Under the pieces are notes generated by a model that saw only the letters and a program-made list of their open reading frames with translations, searched no databases and was not told the origin of the DNA. Shown one piece after another: positions 41,030 to 55,029 of a stretch of 64,000 nt of DNA (position 1 is the stretch's first letter; every line of letters starts with the position of its first letter). This DNA comes from Lucinisca nassula. Taxonomy: Eukaryota; Mollusca; Bivalvia; Lucinida; Lucinidae. The stretch lies in contig OY757015.1 in the NCBI GenBank assembly GCA_963580285.1, forward strand, positions 134,424,029-134,488,028, read 5' to 3'. The position numbers and the translations under genes were made by a program.

Positions 41030-42620
41030 ATCCCCCGACTGAATAGGTTCGGGGGATATAGCGATCAGCCTGGCGTCCGTCCGTCCGTACGTCCGTCCGT
41101 CCGTCCGTCCGTAGACGCAACCTTGTGATGGCCATAACTCCTATACCCTTTGAGATTCATTGATGGTTCTTGGCACAATTGTTCACAAGGCCGAGACGGC
41201 GTGTCATGCACAAGAACCAGAACTCTGGATGCCATACTTTTTTAGTTATCTCCCCTTTTAATAAAATAGAATGACTACTTTGTGATGGCCATAACTCCAA
41301 TACCCTTTGAGATATATTGATGGTACCTGGCACAGTTGTTCACAAGGCTGAGACGGCGTGTCATGCATAAGAACCACAATTAATGTTGCCATGGTTTTTG
41401 AGTTATCTCCCTTCCAATAAAATAGAGTGACAACCTTGTGATGGCCATAACTCCTATACCCTTTGAAATTCATTGATGGTTCTTGGCACAATTGTTCACA
41501 AGGCTGAGTCGGCGTGTCATGCGCAAGAACCAGAACTCTGGATGCCATACTTTTTTAGTTATCTCCCCTTTTAATAAAATAGAATGACTACTTTGTGATG
41601 GCCATAACTCCAATATTCTTTGAGATATATTGATGGTACCTGGCACAGTTGTTCACAAGGCTGAGACGGCGTGTCATGCTCAAGAACCACAACTCTGGTT
41701 GCCATGGTTTTGGAGTTATCTCCCCTTCCAATTATATAGAGTGACAACCTTGTGATGGCCATAATTCTAATACCCTTTAAGATATATTGATGATACCTGG
41801 CACAGTTGTTCACAAGGCCGAGCCGGTGTGTCACGCACAAGAACCACAACTCTGGTTGCCCTGGTTTTTTTAATTATCTCTCCTGACAATATAACCTTGT
41901 GATGGCCATAACTCCAATACCCTTTGAGATATATTGATGGTACTTGGCACAATTGTATACAACGTTGAGACGGCGCCATGTCTAAGAACCACAACTCTGG
42001 GTGCTATGATATTTGAGTTGTCTCCCCTTCCAATATAACAGTATGACAACATTGTGATCACCGTACCTCCAATACCCTTTGAGACATATTGGTGGTACTT
42101 GATGAGATGTACACGAGGTTAAGCAGGTGTGTCATGCTCAAGAATTACAACTCTTGGTGCTCTGGTTTTTTAGTTTTCTCCCCTGAAAATAAAACCTTGT
42201 TATGCTTGTTATGGCCATAACCCCAACACCCTTTGAGATATATTTAAGGAACTTGGCACAATTGTATACAAGGTACAGAAGGGATGTCATGTGCAAGAAC
42301 CACAACTGTTGGTGCTGTGGTATTTTAGTTATCTACCCTTCCAATATAACAGTATGACCAGTTTGTGATCACCATATCTCCAATACCTTTTGAGACATAT
42401 TGTTGGTACTTTGTACAGAAATACATGAGGTTAAGCAGGCATGTCATGCGCAAGAACCAAATTTCTGAGTGCCCTGGTTTTTTAGTTATCTTCCCTGACA
42501 GTATAATCTTGTGATGGTCATAACTGCAATACTTTTGTGATATATTGCTGGTTTAATTTTGGTGCACTTTCTATTGGTGAACAATCTTCTGAAGGCCGTA
42601 TTGGCTTTTGGTCGGGGGAT
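41030..42620. mobile_element. Array-bearing element with ten ~153-bp units
   Basis: Begins with a small hairpin TCCCCCGACTGAATAGGTTC then GGGGGA. Next is a GTCC run ((GTCC)n, 41076-41110) and then tandem units. CTTGTGATGGCCATAACTCC recurs near 41123, 41282, 41437, 41596, 41751 and 41898, and in decayed form further on. It ends with GGTCGGGGGATTTGCC (42613). Unit identity falls toward the right. Like 25929-27600 in plan but unrelated in sequence. Confidence 0.7.
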
Positions 42621-42896
42621 TTGCCATCTCTTCCGATGGGCTATTTTTTAATCTCTCGATTAGTTGTATTATCACTGAAACACTATGCTCTTCTATTTTT
42701 GTTAAAAAATGTAGAAAGCGCTTTCAAAGTGCTCCTAACCAGCTTTTCTTCCACCAGCTTCTGTAACACTACCCTGATTGAACCGTTAACATGAGCTGTA
42801 AACAGTCTATAGAACGAGAATTCAGATCCAAAATTCAAGAGCCAAACTGTCTTAAAAGTTTATGTAAGTGCATGTAATATACAGATTATTCATTCC

Positions 42897-43390
42897 TCCT
42901 ATTTGAAATATGGGATTTGAAATATGAAAATTTGAAATATGAAAAAATGATTTGAAAATTTGAAATATGAGTGCTTCGCACTCGTTTCTTTATCGTACTG
43001 TTTTACCTCCATCGGTTTATAAATCCCATATTTCAAACAGGAGAATGAATAATCTCTATATAATCGGTGAGCCTTAAAATTGTCGCGGCAAACCGAAAAT
43101 ATTTTATTATTAAAGACACTCATCATGTATTTAGTTTATATCGCAATTCAAAACAATAAAGCGGTTTTTGCAATAATGTAGCAAATTTAAGCAAAAATGA
43201 CAGCGGACAGTGTGGCTTGTTAAACGACATTCAGTGCCATGACGCGCACACGTAGTATAATGTGACAAAGTTTCTGACGTCACCGCGCCACAAAGACGTT
43301 GGAAATAATATGGACGCTCGAATAAAAGTTTCCCAGCGCTTTACATTATGTATGAAAATCTGCAAATAATTAGTTTAATTTAGCTTTAGA
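42897..43390. mobile_element. Palindromic MITE
   Basis: CCTATTTGAAATATGGGATT at the left faces AATCCCATATTTCAAACAGG at 43021-43040, around repeats of TTTGAAATATGA and TGCTTCGCACTCG. The right part carries TCTGACGTCACCG (43274) and a reverse copy of a segment near 40650 (AATAAAATATTTTC / GTCTTTAATAATAA). Confidence 0.6.
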
Positions 43391-43426
43391 AATTATTTTC
43401 GAGGTTGAGACACAACTGCAGTAGCG

Positions 43427-43474
43427 ATGCGCAGTTATTCCAACGGGCCATTCAAACCGGGAAAGGCCGAGAAG
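43427..43474 (+). CDS. Candidate first coding exon, 16 codons
   Basis: ATG at 43427, reading MRSYSNGPFKPGKAEK, then a strong AG/GTAAGA donor at 43475, phase 0. The codons use no stop and the peptide is basic. No promoter or second exon can be shown and a MITE ends close upstream, so this is a weak call. Confidence 0.2.
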
Positions 43475-44880
43475 GTAAGAATTTACCTGAAATTTCTGAA
43501 AATCTGTTCAAATAAATATTGCAAAGATTTTAACTTGTAGTTTCGTTGTTTTCCCACAAGTTTTCAGGTCACTATTTTACAAGAGTAAATGATAACATTC
43601 AACCTTTTATACACAAATTGATTTATATTATTAGCGATTGAATAATTCGAACTTGAAGTTCTGGCAACTTCTTCGTTTCAATCGACTCCAGGTTGTTTCC
43701 CACGACCTGTTTAATATGGCTTCGACGATCTGTTTAGGTTTTGTCCGCCCTTGCTGGACACGAAACCGACGGCGTCGTACCAGTACCTGCTCCTTTCTTG
43801 AAGGGGGCAGCAGGTCACCACACATCGCTGTGCCTGCAAATTACGATAGTCGACTAAGATACAGTTCACGAAACGTACATACTATATCATGATTCCCCGT
43901 CCCGGAGAAGTAAGAATATGTTCATGCATATACCGTTATTGCACATGCGCCGACCAGACACACAGGCTGATCAGTGCATGCGACAAATAACTGCACAGCA
44001 GAACTCAACTTGACTGTGCATCAAATTATCAGCACCCAACGCTTGACACAAGAATACTCAAAGTTTATGTTTCCTTACTGAGCACTACAGAAACCATTAA
44101 ATACTCACTTCTACTGAGCATAATACTCATCAAATTCGTGCTCACTACATTAGCACAGGTAAGAGGCAATTGAACAGACCACGCCTTTGCGCTACCTGGT
44201 CACCCGCCAATTACAGAAAACATCACAAACTCTATTTCATACCCTTCTCCGCGACACGGCTCACAAATATAGCTTTTCACAAATTCATTACATTAACAGC
44301 AGCTAGAAACTAAAAACAGGAAGATTTTTATCTATTCTACACAACATTTGTTAGTGTCGTCTCATAAGGATCAACACTGTTTGCCGTAAATTCTTTCCGT
44401 ATTTGGTAGGCACCACGTCACATCGTTCTTCGTAACGCTCATGACGCAGCTGATGTCATCCACGTCGGCCAGGCCGTTATAACGTGTGGCGACCAAATAC
44501 TCTAACTTATCATCACGTTCTTTTTATGTACATACATGTACAAACCGAGTTCTCAAACAGAAACGGCATCATTACAAAATGAACTCGTAATTCTTCTTGA
44601 ACAAAATTATTTCACTCAACATGAACATGCATATGAAATCAAATTTATCACGGTTCATCATCACGGATAACCCGACAGGCTCTTGTAAGAGTTTGCTCTG
44701 ATGATGAAGATATGGTTAAACCCGTCTTAATTGTACGTACCCTCTACACCTAATACCATATAGAGACGGGACCACGGTTTTCTAACCACTGCTAGTCAAA
44801 AGTTATGGATCGAACAAGTGACCCGACGTTTATTAATTGTATTATACAAAAGGGGTCTATAAAAGCCTAAATGAATCTAG
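43475..44880. other. Low-repeat stretch, no supported gene
   Basis: It has overlapping open frames on both strands around 43631-43890 (minus frame rich in Arg; RKEQVLVRRRRFRVQQG) without a family I can name. A 50-codon minus frame lies at 44370-44520. AACACTGTTTGCC at 44369 is MITE debris. This is one of the less repetitive parts of the window. Confidence 0.3.
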
Positions 44881-44881
44881 A

Positions 44882-45043
44882 ATGAGCGGGTGTCCAAACT
44901 TTACGTCTCACCAACATCTAGCGTCAGAATAAGACAGGACCTTGCTTAAAAGACTCATTCTACTTCTGGAGAAGCCTGGGATCGATCCTGCGACCTCTAG
45001 CTCGCAAAGCTAGTAGCCTAATCACTACACCACAGAGGCTTCA
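44882..45043 (-). mobile_element. SINE family c, diverged
   Basis: Minus strand: GAAGCCTCTGTGGTGTAGTG, GGATCGATCCCAGGCTTC, and the tail GGTGAGACGTAAAG. About 15-20 percent different from the other copies. The target-site duplication is not clear. Confidence 0.78.
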
Positions 45044-45739
45044 AAAGTTAATCCAGAATAGGCTTCAGAAAGTTGGAGTATACTAGAAGTAAACCCCTCC
45101 AAAACCTACAAGCATGTTCATACAAAAAATAATACTAAACATAGATTTAACATATCGTTCTATATTCATTCTCTGTCCCGCCACGATGTTGTGTTCACTT
45201 GTTCGCACTTGACCTGCTGCTGAATAATGTTCGTTTTTCAGGGTCTTATATCTAAGAATACTACCGGAAAACCATGCATACTCGTGCTAGCTCGCTAAGA
45301 CCGTGGCAAAGTGAAGATACCATCCACAATCATAGCCATATAACAAAATGGAGTAGATAATTTATTTACGTTATAATAGTATTTCCCCTTGGGAAAAAAT
45401 GATGGAACTTCCCTATAAATCAATGGTATAAACCCCGTCTGTACGAACACCCACAACATCGTGACTGACATGAAAATTATATATGGCACAATTTAGCGGC
45501 TGGCGACTTTTTAGGCAAATTTTATAGAAATCAGCCTTATAGCGGCCAACTGTATGGTAAAAAAATCACAAACCACTCATGCATACATCGTATGATATGT
45601 GCATGACTTGTGCATGGAGCAGCATATTTTGCCTACCGTATTTCACCTAAAATATTTCACTCGCACCGCCTTGCCATAAACCTACTAAAATAATTTAGAT
45701 GTGCATAAGCACCAGAGAAGTTTCCTATTCCATCTCGTA
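45044..45739. other. Unassigned stretch
   Basis: No gene or clear repeat was recognised. A minus-strand 64-codon frame (45295-45489) has hydrophobic runs but no other support. Confidence 0.3.
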
Positions 45740-48015
<2,276 letters not shown>

Positions 48016-48109
48016 TTCTACACCAATATTAACTACCTAAGTCCTCCTTTATCTTCTTTTATAAGATACACTCTGATGTAGTGTCTCTCGATAAAGATAA
48101 ATCCTCGAC

Positions 48110-48290
48110 CCCTGTAACAGTTTCAACTCAACCAAGGGCATCAAAAGTAAATAACACACAATGGCATAGGTACCAGGCCTACAGTGATGCCCTAAAGCAT
48201 TTCCCCTAGAACTATTCCTCAGTGCAATAATCTTCCTTCGTCTGCGTTAGATGCCAGGACCGCAGAGGAGTTCAAAGACTGGCAGTTCAA
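48110..48290 (+). pseudogene. LINE C-terminal fragment
   Basis: Plus strand: WHRYQAYSDALKHFP, then in a shifted frame PQCNNLPSSALDARTAEEFK. This is the usual end of ORF2 in CR1/L2-like LINEs. At least one frameshift. Confidence 0.6.
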
Positions 48291-48489
48291 AGACCGGAGT
48301 TCAAAGACTGTACAGTATAAAATGGGACTCAGAGGTATGCGTTCTAGTATACCTCTGCTTATCAGATTGAAAATAGTTTTAAGGATTCATCCAACGACAT
48401 CCCTCCCCCCTTTTTTAGTCAAATATTACCGACTACGTATATGAAGATAGATAAGGGTGTAAATGAGTGTTTGCTCAAAAGGAAGTGCC

Positions 48490-48650
48490 TTTATTTCATA
48501 TTAGGTCACTACCGAATAGAGCATGCAGTTATTCGACCACTTAATGCCTGATTGTGGTATAAAATTGACACCAGTCACTGTTTGAAACAGTGACAATATC
48601 GTTTTAGATTTCACTGAGAAATCTCTATATTTCATTGAAAAGCATGTAAG
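48490..48650 (+). mobile_element. MITE fragment (CAGTCACTGTTTGAAACAGTG)
   Basis: The segment from about 48572 matches 4240-4315. It abuts LINE codons at 48650. A hairpin centre CACTGTTTGAAACAGTG is visible. Confidence 0.55.
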
Positions 48651-49200
48651 AAAGGAATCTATCCATTTGAGAGTCCCCCACCCCAAATTCCATAATCAAA
48701 TAGTTTGGATTGAAGAAGTTCATGAGGTGGGGTGTCGAAAGTCTTCAAATATGTCCACCTATCCCTCTTTGACCAAGATAATTTACCCAATCATTAATTT
48801 CCGTGCTCAGCTGAGTTTCACAACTGTGCCTTTTCTCAAATGCCTGCTCTTTGTCTGACAAAAGTTTATGTTCATCCAAGTGGGCCATAATGTTTGAGCA
48901 GACTATATATACTAGCATGTTACAGATTACAAGTTCGGGCACAGGGGGATAATTACGAGCAAGCACTCTAGCTCCTCAGTTTTATCTTCTTTTATGAAGA
49001 GTGGAAAAATGTTCGTTAGGAGCCATTCTTTGGGGATTTCACCCGTATCAAGAGACTGTTGGAACAAATGTGCAAAAACTGGACCTAACTCTTCAGGACT
49101 CTAGGGTGAAGTTCATCAGTTCCTAAAGCTTTAGATGGATTCAAGCATTTAAATAACTTGATCACTCCCACCGATGTCACAACACTATTATGCATTAAAG
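48651..49200 (-). pseudogene. CR1/L2-like LINE, N-terminal RT region
   Basis: Minus strand: VIKLFKCLNPSKALGTDELH (about 49170), PRVLK, then VICNMLVYIVCSNIMAHLDE and [16 protein letters not shown] (48900-48800), ending GTLKWIDSFL at about 48660. The order matches the RT fingers of the LINE at 52137. Several frameshifts. Confidence 0.8.
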
Positions 49201-49640
49201 GGGTCAGTCTTTCATGTCAATTCAACCTCCTTGTTGGACGCTTTTTTTATATAAAAAATCCGTCCTTTGAAATAGCGATGTCCGGGCGGGCGGATGGGTG
49301 GGCGGGCGTCGTCCAAGGTTTACCTTTTGGTTAACCTTTTTTCGGAGTGATACATTACCTTTATTCTTCAGTGGATTGCTTTTATATCAGGACTGTTGCT
49401 TCATTGGAGATACCCCTTTCATATACAATCCATTCATGGCACCAAGGACCAAAATTTGGGTGAAAATTGTCATTTTTCGAACTTAGGTTATTCATGTTTA
49501 CCTTTTGGTTAACCTTTTTCAAGTGCCAGAGGAGTGGATAAAATTCTGGACTACAGATCAAGGGTTCGTGAGTTCGAATCCTGGTGAAAGATTTTTTCTT
49601 TCGTGAATACACATACACAGTTATTATCCCCTGTACAACG
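49201..49640 (+). other. Repeat remnants with a tRNA-like SINE head
   Basis: GGGCGGGCGGATGGGTGGGC (49274) resembles the start of array-bearing elements. AAGGTTTACCTTTTGGTTAA occurs twice in part (49314, 49494). A tRNA-like head with GAGTGGATAAAATTCTGG and B box GAGTTCGAATCC lies at about 49525-49590. Confidence 0.45.
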
Positions 49641-49925
49641 AAGTCCTGGGCCCAAGGTCAATGTCACTTTTGCTATTTTAAGAAAAACCTTGTCTTTGCT
49701 CTAGCACCTACATTTATTGATGGATTTTAATATAACTTTACACAAATATTGCTTCTGATGATATCTTGAGCATGTTCGACATTCAGGGTCCTGGGCCGAA
49801 GGTCAAGGTCACTGTGGCTATTTTTAGAATGAAACGTCGTTGTTCCAGCGCCTACATTTGTTGATGCATTTACATGTGCCTTCATACAAATGTTGGATAT
49901 TATAATACCTTGATTGCCATATTTA
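49640..49925. repeat. Two units of a ~145-bp repeat
   Basis: GTCCTGGGCCCAAGGTCAA with GTCACTTTTGC at 49643, and GTCCTGGGCCGAAGGTCAA with GTCACTGTGGC at 49788. Each is followed by CACCTACATTTATTGATGGA or a variant. Confidence 0.65.
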
Positions 49926-49954
49926 TTGCCAACTTGATATTGAAATGGAAAGGT

Positions 49955-50254
49955 AGCCCCCGCCCACTGGGGCTTGAAGAAATACATGGGCTGCATGATG
50001 CTTCCACACAGAGCTTTAACCGACCCGCACACGAGTACTGGTAAACCGCTAACAGGATCTAAGCCTGACCAGGCAATGCGGCGCGAGTCGGCCCGTCCAT
50101 GCTTATAAACCCTATTGGTTTCATTGGGCAGCAGGGCTTGAGATGTCATTTCGTCTTAATGTCGGGTAAAAATCCCACAAAATTGGAAGCAACGTCTCCA
50201 AAATGACCTTTACAGAGTTGACGTTGACGTTAAACTTCAAATCAAACAAACAAG
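49955..50254 (+). mobile_element. SINE-like family a, near full length
   Basis: Starts CCCCCGCCCACTGGGGCTTG and ends GTTGACGTTGACGTTAAACT with CAAATCAAACAAAC. No clear target-site duplication. A tRNA-like SINE head (GCAGTGGATAGAGTGCTGG, GGTTCAAATC) follows at 50262-50315. Confidence 0.78.
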
Positions 50255-50496
50255 CAAAAGCAGTGGATAGAGTGCTGGACTCTTAACAAAAGGGTCAGAG
50301 GTTCAAATCTAGATGGAGGATTTTTTTCATTTCTTTGTTTTCTTTCTTAAAAAACATAAACTGTTATTATTACTTGCAGGTTTGTAGATTTATTTACATG
50401 TATATTTTTGTCACATATATATTTTTATGCAAAGGCTTGAAAATAGGATTTAACTCGTGAGACGTAAAAACTCAAACACTCACTCACGCATTTTCT

Positions 50497-51010
50497 GAAA
50501 CAGAAGTGAAGGCAATGATCAGGAATCGATACAATTAACCCACACCTCCCAACATCAATAGTGGACAGCCAAAAGGGCATGCAGTTATTCTCCCTCAAAA
50601 TGGCCAGTTGGCTATCCAAAACAAAAAGATATAAGCGATACACACATTCAAAGACGAACTATAGCAAACATAAACCGCGACAAAAGAACCGCCGTGGAGC
50701 GGTTAGTGAAAAGTATTTCACTGGGGATAGTGGGGGCGTGGGGTTGGGGGGCGGGGGGGGGGGGTGTGGCTAAAATCGATTTCACGCAATCCTCGCTCTT
50801 ACTTCCGTCGCGATTTAGACAAATAATTTGTTCAGTCCGCATGAAAGGTTCCTTACTCATCAGTGCAACATCTCTCAAACATTTACAGAGTTGGAACAAC
50901 GGTGAGGACTTGACAGCAAGAAATAACTGAACTGCTGGAGCAAAAGAAAACCAACACTTAGACTCCGATGAGCCCGACAAGAAACAGAGCATCAGGTACC
51001 AACCAGCATT
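50497..51010 (-). mobile_element. 5'-truncated Penelope-like element, 3' segment
   Basis: Third copy of the segment at 8815-9374 and 9576-10120, about 80 percent similar. Shared landmarks are GATTTAGACAAATAATTTGT, CAGTCCGCATGAA, CTGGAGCAAAAGAAAACCAA and CAGAGCATCAGG. Next to it (50450-50495) is a minus-strand SINE c tail, TGAGTGTTTGAGTTTTTACG. It contains a G-rich run (50720-50766). Confidence 0.7.
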
Positions 51011-51146
51011 ACATAAACCCAATATTAAACTATAGGAACGTAATGTTGTTCATACTTAGAATAATAAATTGACTCACTCAACGTCTGTGACGTCGAAATA
51101 AGCAATAGTTCTCTTCAATATGATGGATGAGAAATAATGTAAATAT

Positions 51147-53848
51147 AAGTAACACCCCCTGTATCCACCATACAACCAAACAGCCGACTACGGTGATCAG
51201 ATGCAACTTAACACGTCACGTGCAATTATGGAGACAGGTAAGAGGACGATTTTTCTCATTTTTTTCTGTTTAGAAAAAGATCTATGAGATGAACGTTTTG
51301 GAAGAAGAAACGCGTACTTTACTGCTATTTTGGCTGTTCTCGTTTTATTAAAAGACAACTCCTACTGCCTGAAAAGTATACATTTAAACGAGAAACCTCG
51401 CGTGAGGAACACAAAACCCAGTTTCAGTCGCAGATATCTCGGCTTCTGTTTTGTCGAAATACAATTAAGTATGGGGACTGTATACAATAAACATTCCTGG
51501 TCACGTAATAACAAAAATATTATTCAAATAAAACACGTTTTGCCACAATACTGCCTCAGGCACATCTGGGGTCGGATTTTATGGACGCAACCGACTTCGA
51601 TGTATATTTTTAGAGGAAGCAACCGACTACGGAGATCTTTCGTCGAAAACGATGCAACCGACTTCGGAATATGCGACAGAAAATGGTGCAACCGACTTTC
51701 TTTAAATAAGATGACAGGCAATATGGAATAAAGAAACCTTACGCAAAAGCAATGTTGTTACAGTGTTTTGTGCCCGGCCAGAAACACGTCTTCCTCTGGT
51801 CCGAGCTACATGCCTTGCGACCACTTTAGCGAGATATTTCTAATTTGCTGTTTTCTTTGCAACAGATATCTTTACCCACCCCCCACACGACCCTAGGCTG
51901 TGGGGGAGTTTACAGGCAAGTTTATAATCTTCAGTCGTCGTCGTCCGTAACGAAAAACCCTTTGAAATTCTCTGGAATTAAATGTCCGATGACCATAGGA
52001 AATTGGTATGCAGCATTGGGAACTCAAGCCATAAGAAATCAGATAGAAGGTTGTACTTTTTCTATTGCAAGGTGGCCTTTTGGTACCAGGAATGCTAAAA
52101 AATTCCAACTTTTTAAGGCCTCTTGCCTAATCCAACAACATGCATTAAGGAAAAGGCATAGTTGTGAAACTCAGCTGAGCACAGTGATTAATGACGGGGC
52201 AAACATCTTAGACAATGGGGAACAGGTGGACACATTTATTCTGGACTTGACACCCCAACGCATGAACTACATAAATCTAAGTTATTTGGTTAAGGATTTT
52301 ATGGGAAGACTCTTCTTTTTTTTTTGTTTTTTTTGGCACCAAAAACAGCGCGTTGTTGTTAATGGTGAATCTTCGGAGTGGGCTCCAGTTTTGTCTGGAG
52401 TCCCACAAGGGACTGTTCTTGGTCCACTGTTGTTCTCCCTGTACACCAATGATATTCCCAGTGACAATGACTCAGTAATAAGACGGCTGTGTTTGCTATC
52501 GGGACATTAGAGATACAGATGACTTATTGAAATCTCAGAATGATTTATATATAGATTAGGATGTCGGGCACGAAAACAGGGCATCAGATCGCATCCCGTT
52601 AAATGCAATATTATACAGATTACTAGGAAGAGAACTAATAAAACTGAGGCACCTTGTAGGTAGCGGTCCTCGAGAATGTGGACTCCATTAAATACCTTGG
52701 TGTGTCAATCACACACAACTTGAGACACATATTAGCAACATGTGTGCTAATGCTCACCTATAGAACCTATTCCATGAAGTTGGAATGAAATCGACCCAAA
52801 CATTTAAGAAAATTTTTCATTCAAGCAAATTGTTGAACCGACACGACATACATTGACGGATCAAAATAGCTCGCCTGATGATTAGCACATTGTGCTATTG
52901 TGAGCTTAAAAGGTGAACTACATTCTGAGTTAGGCAAACAGAGGCGCCACATTCTACCTTGTTTGCTTTAAGAACTGGACTGAAAACAGTCACAGGGTCC
53001 AAATAGAAATATCGATGAACAGTCTCTAAATACGTCTGCAAAATGTCTTGCTTTCTTTTTCTCCAAACCGGTGGATACACAAACAATGACGAGATCCAGC
53101 TGAAAGTATGTGATTAGCAACTGATATATTGCTTAGTAGGATCCTCTGTAATCTACTATCCGCCTGCAAGCACTGTCATTATTCAAATATACTTTGGAAA
53201 TTAGTGGTCGCAACGTCATTGAAATTGGCATAAAGACGTAAATTCGATGTTTATTCAACATTCTACAGCAATATTATTTGATTTTTTTTTATTTCACTAA
53301 AGTCGGTTGTATAATTTTCTGTCGCCTATTCCGAAGTTGGTTGCATCTTTTTCGACGAAAGATCACCGAAGTCGGCTTCTTCCTCTAAAAATACACAACG
53401 AAGTCGGTTGCTAAAAATCCGACCCCAAATGTGTTTGAGGCATTATTGTTGGAAAAAGTATTTATTTTTTTTTTGAATAATATCTTTTGTGATTACGTGA
53501 CCAGGAATGTTTATTGTATACATAGACACATCCACGATGTAATTCGACAGAGCAGAAGCCAAGATATCTGCGATTAAAACTGGGTTTGGTGTTCCTCACG
53601 CGATATTTCCAGTTTAAATGTATACTTTTCAGGCAGTAGGAGCTGTCTTTAATTAGAACGAGAACGGCCAAAATGGCAGTAAAGTACGCTTTTCTTCTTC
53701 CAAAACGTTCATCTCATAGATCTTTTTCTAAATAGGAACAAAATGAGAAAAAGGCGTCTCTTACCTGTCCCCATCACTGCACGTGACGTGTTAAGTTGCA
53801 TCCGATCTCCGTAGTCGGCTGTTTGGTTGTATGGTGGATACAGGGGTG
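51147..53848. mobile_element. 2.7-kb element with ~560-bp inverted repeats and iterated GCAACCGACTTCGG
   Basis: The left arm (51147-51710) and right arm (53275-53848) are inverted copies, roughly 85-90 percent alike. Outer ends ACCCCCTGTATCCACCATAC and GTATGGTGGATACAGGGGT. Near the inner end of each arm GCAACCGACTTCGG repeats four times at about 34-bp spacing (51587, 51619, 51654, 51688 on the left; 53299-53409 on the right). The middle holds a LINE fragment and about 400 bp I cannot assign. Both arms share a frame starting LAVLVL that lacks an ATG. No transposase was seen. Confidence 0.7.
52137..52770 (+). pseudogene. CR1/L2-like LINE RT fragment inside the long-TIR element
   Basis: Plus strand: [28 protein letters not shown], an internal T-rich lesion (52313-52333), then [20 protein letters not shown] and [19 protein letters not shown]. 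The FADD box is lost to a frameshift near 52478. Further broken codons reach ECGLH and NPWCV-type sequence near 52700. Same family as 39580-40052 and 48651-49200. Confidence 0.82.
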
Positions 53849-53867
53849 AGTAATGTAGATACTTTAT

Positions 53868-53945
53868 TTAACGTTCATAAAACCGGGTCAAGAGCAAACT
53901 TAATTTGCTCGAGACCCGATGTGGTTATTACTTCGATGAACGTTA
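53868..53945. repeat. Palindrome adjoining the long-TIR element
   Basis: AACGTTCATAAAACCGGGTC, then AAGAGCAAACTT, faces AATTTGCTCGAGACCCGATG and, after a few mismatches, ATGAACGTT. Likely a MITE core; GACGTT/AACGTC motifs follow to 54230. Confidence 0.65.
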
Positions 53946-54364
53946 AATGATGTGGTTCATACTTCGATGAACGTGTAATAAATTATATCCAGTTCTTAAT
54001 TGAACTTCTTCGACATTTAGATCCGATTTAAAATCATAATCTTACATTCGTGGTCAGTTAATTGGTAAGCTTATAAAATTCGGAGGAGGCTAGTTTCAAA
54101 TATTCAAATGAAACGACCACGGCTGAAAGATCCGCTTTTTCATCATGGAAAACGTCATGATATATAAATGATATGATCTCGCGTATAAGAGCACGTGGTT
54201 CATTGCGCCCAACGTCATGACGCCGTTATAACAACCCTGTTTTAGCGTCCCCAGGGGAGCTACTAGGATAGGCAGTTGTCTGTCGTCGTCGTCCGTCGTC
54301 GTTTGTCAACACTTCCAAGAGACATCTCCCCGAATGACCGTAGAAAGGATTTCATGATCAATCT

Positions 54365-54447
54365 CCACGAAAGAATGTTGCCGACCCCGGCAGGTATCGA
54401 ACCCGCGTCCTCCTGATCACCAGCCAGACGCGCATCCGATAGACTTA
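54365..54447 (-). other. tRNA-like SINE head
   Basis: Minus strand: TATCGGATGCGCGTCTGGCT, GGTGATCAGGAGGACGC and GGGTTCGATACCTGCCGGG. The B box is good. The D arm is weak and no intact acceptor stem is visible. Confidence 0.45.
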
Positions 54448-54880
54448 TATTGGGGAAAAGTGAAAAATGGCATTAACTGCCTAATTTACAAAACTTTCAT
54501 AGAAATGTTCCATAGATAATCTTCTGTCTACCGTATGATTTTAGACCTAGTGCTCATATTAACTTGTTGCCATGGAAACCAAATTGCCAAAAACTAGAGA
54601 AAACACCAACAAAACTCATCTCATCAAAAATAACATGCTCTTTGAGGCAGAGACATTTTGGAAATATTCACCATGTAAGCATTTTTTTAAATTCGGTTGT
54701 TTAGTTTGGTTGCCAAGGCAACTTAAGAGTTTCCCTATACGTGTAATGGTGAAAATTGAAAAATGGCATTTACTGCCAAACTTCTGCAGATATTTTGATA
54801 AAACTTTCACAGAAATGCTCCTTAATCAATCACAGGAGCTTGAAGTTCTGTCCATAAGTAGTTCATAAGGTTCAACATCA
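54448..54880 (+). repeat. Two units of a ~296-bp repeat
   Basis: GTGAAAAATGGCATTAACTG with AACTTTCATAGAAATGTTCC at 54458-54511 returns as ATTGAAAAATGGCATTTACTG with ACTTTCACAGAAATGCTCC at 54755-54823. TTGCCATGGAAACC and TTGCCAAGGCAACT are matching internal points. Confidence 0.55.
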
Positions 54881-55029
54881 AAAGTGACACTAAGCCATTT
54901 CGTAAGGCAATTTCTTTGAAATTGCATCAGAGTCTTTATTTTTGGACATTTTCAATCCGTTTTGATGGACTAAACTTCAAGCGCCTGTGAATCAATCTAC
55001 ATCTGTTATTATGTTCCTTTTGATAAGAC

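Noticed and set aside
41258..42061. Several overlapping minus-strand frames with similar peptides
   Set aside because: They are translations of the ~153-bp tandem units. The similarity comes from the repeat and frames are lost between units.
44370..44525. A 50-codon minus-strand frame (YLVATRYNGLADVDDIS)
   Set aside because: Reads like protein, but it is short, has no start, splice sites or known relatives, and overlaps GACGT-type motifs typical of the MITEs here.
51225..51285. ATGGAGACAG/GTAAGAG and a following TTTCTGTTTAG as a start exon and intron in the long-TIR element
   Set aside because: Joining the two gives a stop after a few codons in the visible reading, and nothing supports a coding second exon.
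51330..51731. A 133-codon frame in the left arm and a similar frame in the right arm (53462-53671)
   Set aside because: Neither begins with ATG, the right-arm copy stops early, and similarity is explained by the arms being inverted copies. No family was recognised.
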